NCBI GenBank assembly: GCA_020853075.1
Contig: JADYZS010000316.1
Coordinates: 1 to 20,893, forward strand
DNA length: 20,893 nucleotides
Direction: 5' to 3'
DNA from: Anaerolineae bacterium
GTDB taxonomy: Bacteria > Chloroflexota > Anaerolineae > JADYZS01
Shown piece by piece: positions 20,162 to 20,893 of this stretch. Position 1 is the stretch's first letter, and each line of letters opens with the position of its first letter. A model generated the notes under the pieces. The model was not told the DNA's origin, ran no database searches, and saw only the letters and a program-made list of their open reading frames with translations. Made by a program: the position numbers and the translations under genes.

Positions 20162-20893
20162 CTAATCCTTGAACAGGAGAGGGAAGTAGAGGCGAAGCGT
20201 AGGCGTCTCAGTAGGAGTAGCAGACGGCGTGGCTATAGGCGTCGGCGTCTCGGTCTCGGCGGGCGTGGGAGTCATCGTCGGCGACGGTGTGAACGTGGGT
20301 GGCGTGCCGGTCACTGTGGGCGTGGATGTCTGGGTTGGCGTAGGAGAGACGCGCTGCAAAGTGAATACGTCCTGGTTGCCGTTGCGCGTATCCACCCAGG
20401 CGGGATACGCACTATCGTCCGTCGCCGCCAGGCCCATGTAGTCGCCGATGAACTGCCCCCCAAAGCCAACGTCCGGGTTGGAAGCGAACGTTGTCACCCG
20501 CGCGTTGAGGCCGAAACTCAGCCCGCCGTCTTCCGACTGGGCGAGGTAGATGTGGTAGTGGAGATTGCCCGGGTCATCCCGGCAGTCAAACCAACTGATG
20601 CTGATAGTTCCATCGGGAGAGACGGCCAGCCACGGGAAGAATTGGTCCTTACCGTTGTCCACGGGGTCGTCGTTGACCCGCAGAGGTTCGCTCCAGGTTT
20701 CGCCGTGGTCGGTAGAGCGGCTGAAGAGGATGTCTCCATCGCCTTGCCGGTAGTCGTTCCAGACGACGTACAACGTGCCGCTGATGGGATCGGAGCCACC
20801 CACAGGGTACGTATCCACGCGGAAGCGGCTGCCAGGGAAGGGGCTGGGAACTCCTTCCATATCGGCGACCAGCCGGTTGGGGCCAAAATTCGC
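20162..20893 (-). CDS. Secreted sialidase-fold (Asp-box/BNR) protein, 5' end outside the window
   Basis: The frame is open to the window edge, so this is the C-terminal 243 residues of a larger protein. The visible part holds Asp-box (BNR) motifs: SRSTDHGETWSEPL and SEDGGLSF, with short beta blades such as GTLYVVWNDYR and ISISWFDCRD. These are typical of six-bladed sialidase-type propellers. No catalytic sialidase residues can be judged from this fragment, so enzymatic activity is unproven. A Thr/Pro-rich linker of about 55 residues follows, and the protein ends in LRLYFPLLFKD. The ATG at 20860 is internal, because sense codons in the same frame continue upstream to 20893. It is probably secreted and surface-retained. 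Confidence 0.82.
   Translation of the reverse strand, partial: ANFGPNRLVADMEGVPSPFPGSRFRVDTYPVGGSDPISGTLYVVWNDYRQGDGDILFSRSTDHGETWSEPLRVNDDPVDNGKDQFFPWLAVSPDGTISISWFDCRDDPGNLHYHIYLAQSEDGGLSFGLNARVTTFASNPDVGFGGQFIGDYMGLAATDDSAYPAWVDTRNGNQDVFTLQRVSPTPTQTSTPTVTGTPPTFTPSPTMTPTPAETETPTPIATPSATPTETPTLRLYFPLLFKD

Noticed and set aside
20162..20860. Complete gene starting at the ATG at 20860
   Set aside because: Eleven further sense codons continue in frame to the window edge and fit the fold, and there is no ribosome site, so the gene is truncated by the window.

Overview
The window looks like a piece of a GC-rich chromosome from Chloroflexota, probably an Anaerolineae-type lineage. The evidence is indirect: a Tad/Flp pilus locus with no secretin gene, secreted proteins with Thr/Pro-rich linkers ending in a short Y-[LF]-P-L motif, and lipoproteins and a toast-rack protein common in that phylum. 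Taxonomy is inferred from gene content and style, not from a marker gene.

Region 1 (about 1-11840, + strand) is one long Tad-type pilus/secretion operon: two tandem paralogous TadE/TadG-like pseudopilin genes, an isoprenylcysteine-methyltransferase-like membrane protein, cpaB, a receiver plus degenerate MinD-like CpaE, tadB, tadC, an intact ParA ATPase, an 854-residue single-span TPR/beta-propeller protein, and the tadA/cpaF motor ATPase. A DUF192 gene with its own extended -10 promoter follows, and a strong intrinsic terminator (11852-11887) closes the block. CpaF would power assembly on the TadB/TadC platform, CpaB would act outside the membrane, and the CpaE/ParA pair would place or regulate the machine. 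The major pilin gene, prepilin peptidase and any secretin are not in the window. The most interesting part is the ATGA-coupled pair of an orphan ParA and a membrane-anchored TPR/propeller protein whose N-terminal tail is basic; it may be a cargo-positioning module for the pilus machine.

Region 2 (about 11902-17458, - strand) runs convergent to the pilus operon. In transcription order it holds tRNA-Glu(CTC), an SRPBCC-fold protein, a toast-rack lipoprotein, a secreted HExxH metallopeptidase, SfsA and an alkaline-phosphatase-superfamily phosphodiesterase. Recognisable -35/-10 promoters lie before the tRNA, the metallopeptidase and the phosphodiesterase. A perfect 12-bp inverted repeat sits at the metallopeptidase start.

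Region 3 (about 17459-20893) is a secretome block. A + strand lipoprotein with two copies of a two-cysteine domain is driven by a near-consensus promoter divergent from the tRNA promoter. It overlaps by 71 bp, tail to tail, with a subtilisin-family protease on the - strand. Upstream of the protease gene is a hairpin-forming CGCAGAG-type intergenic repeat, then the 3' part of a sialidase-fold (Asp-box) secreted protein that runs off the window edge.
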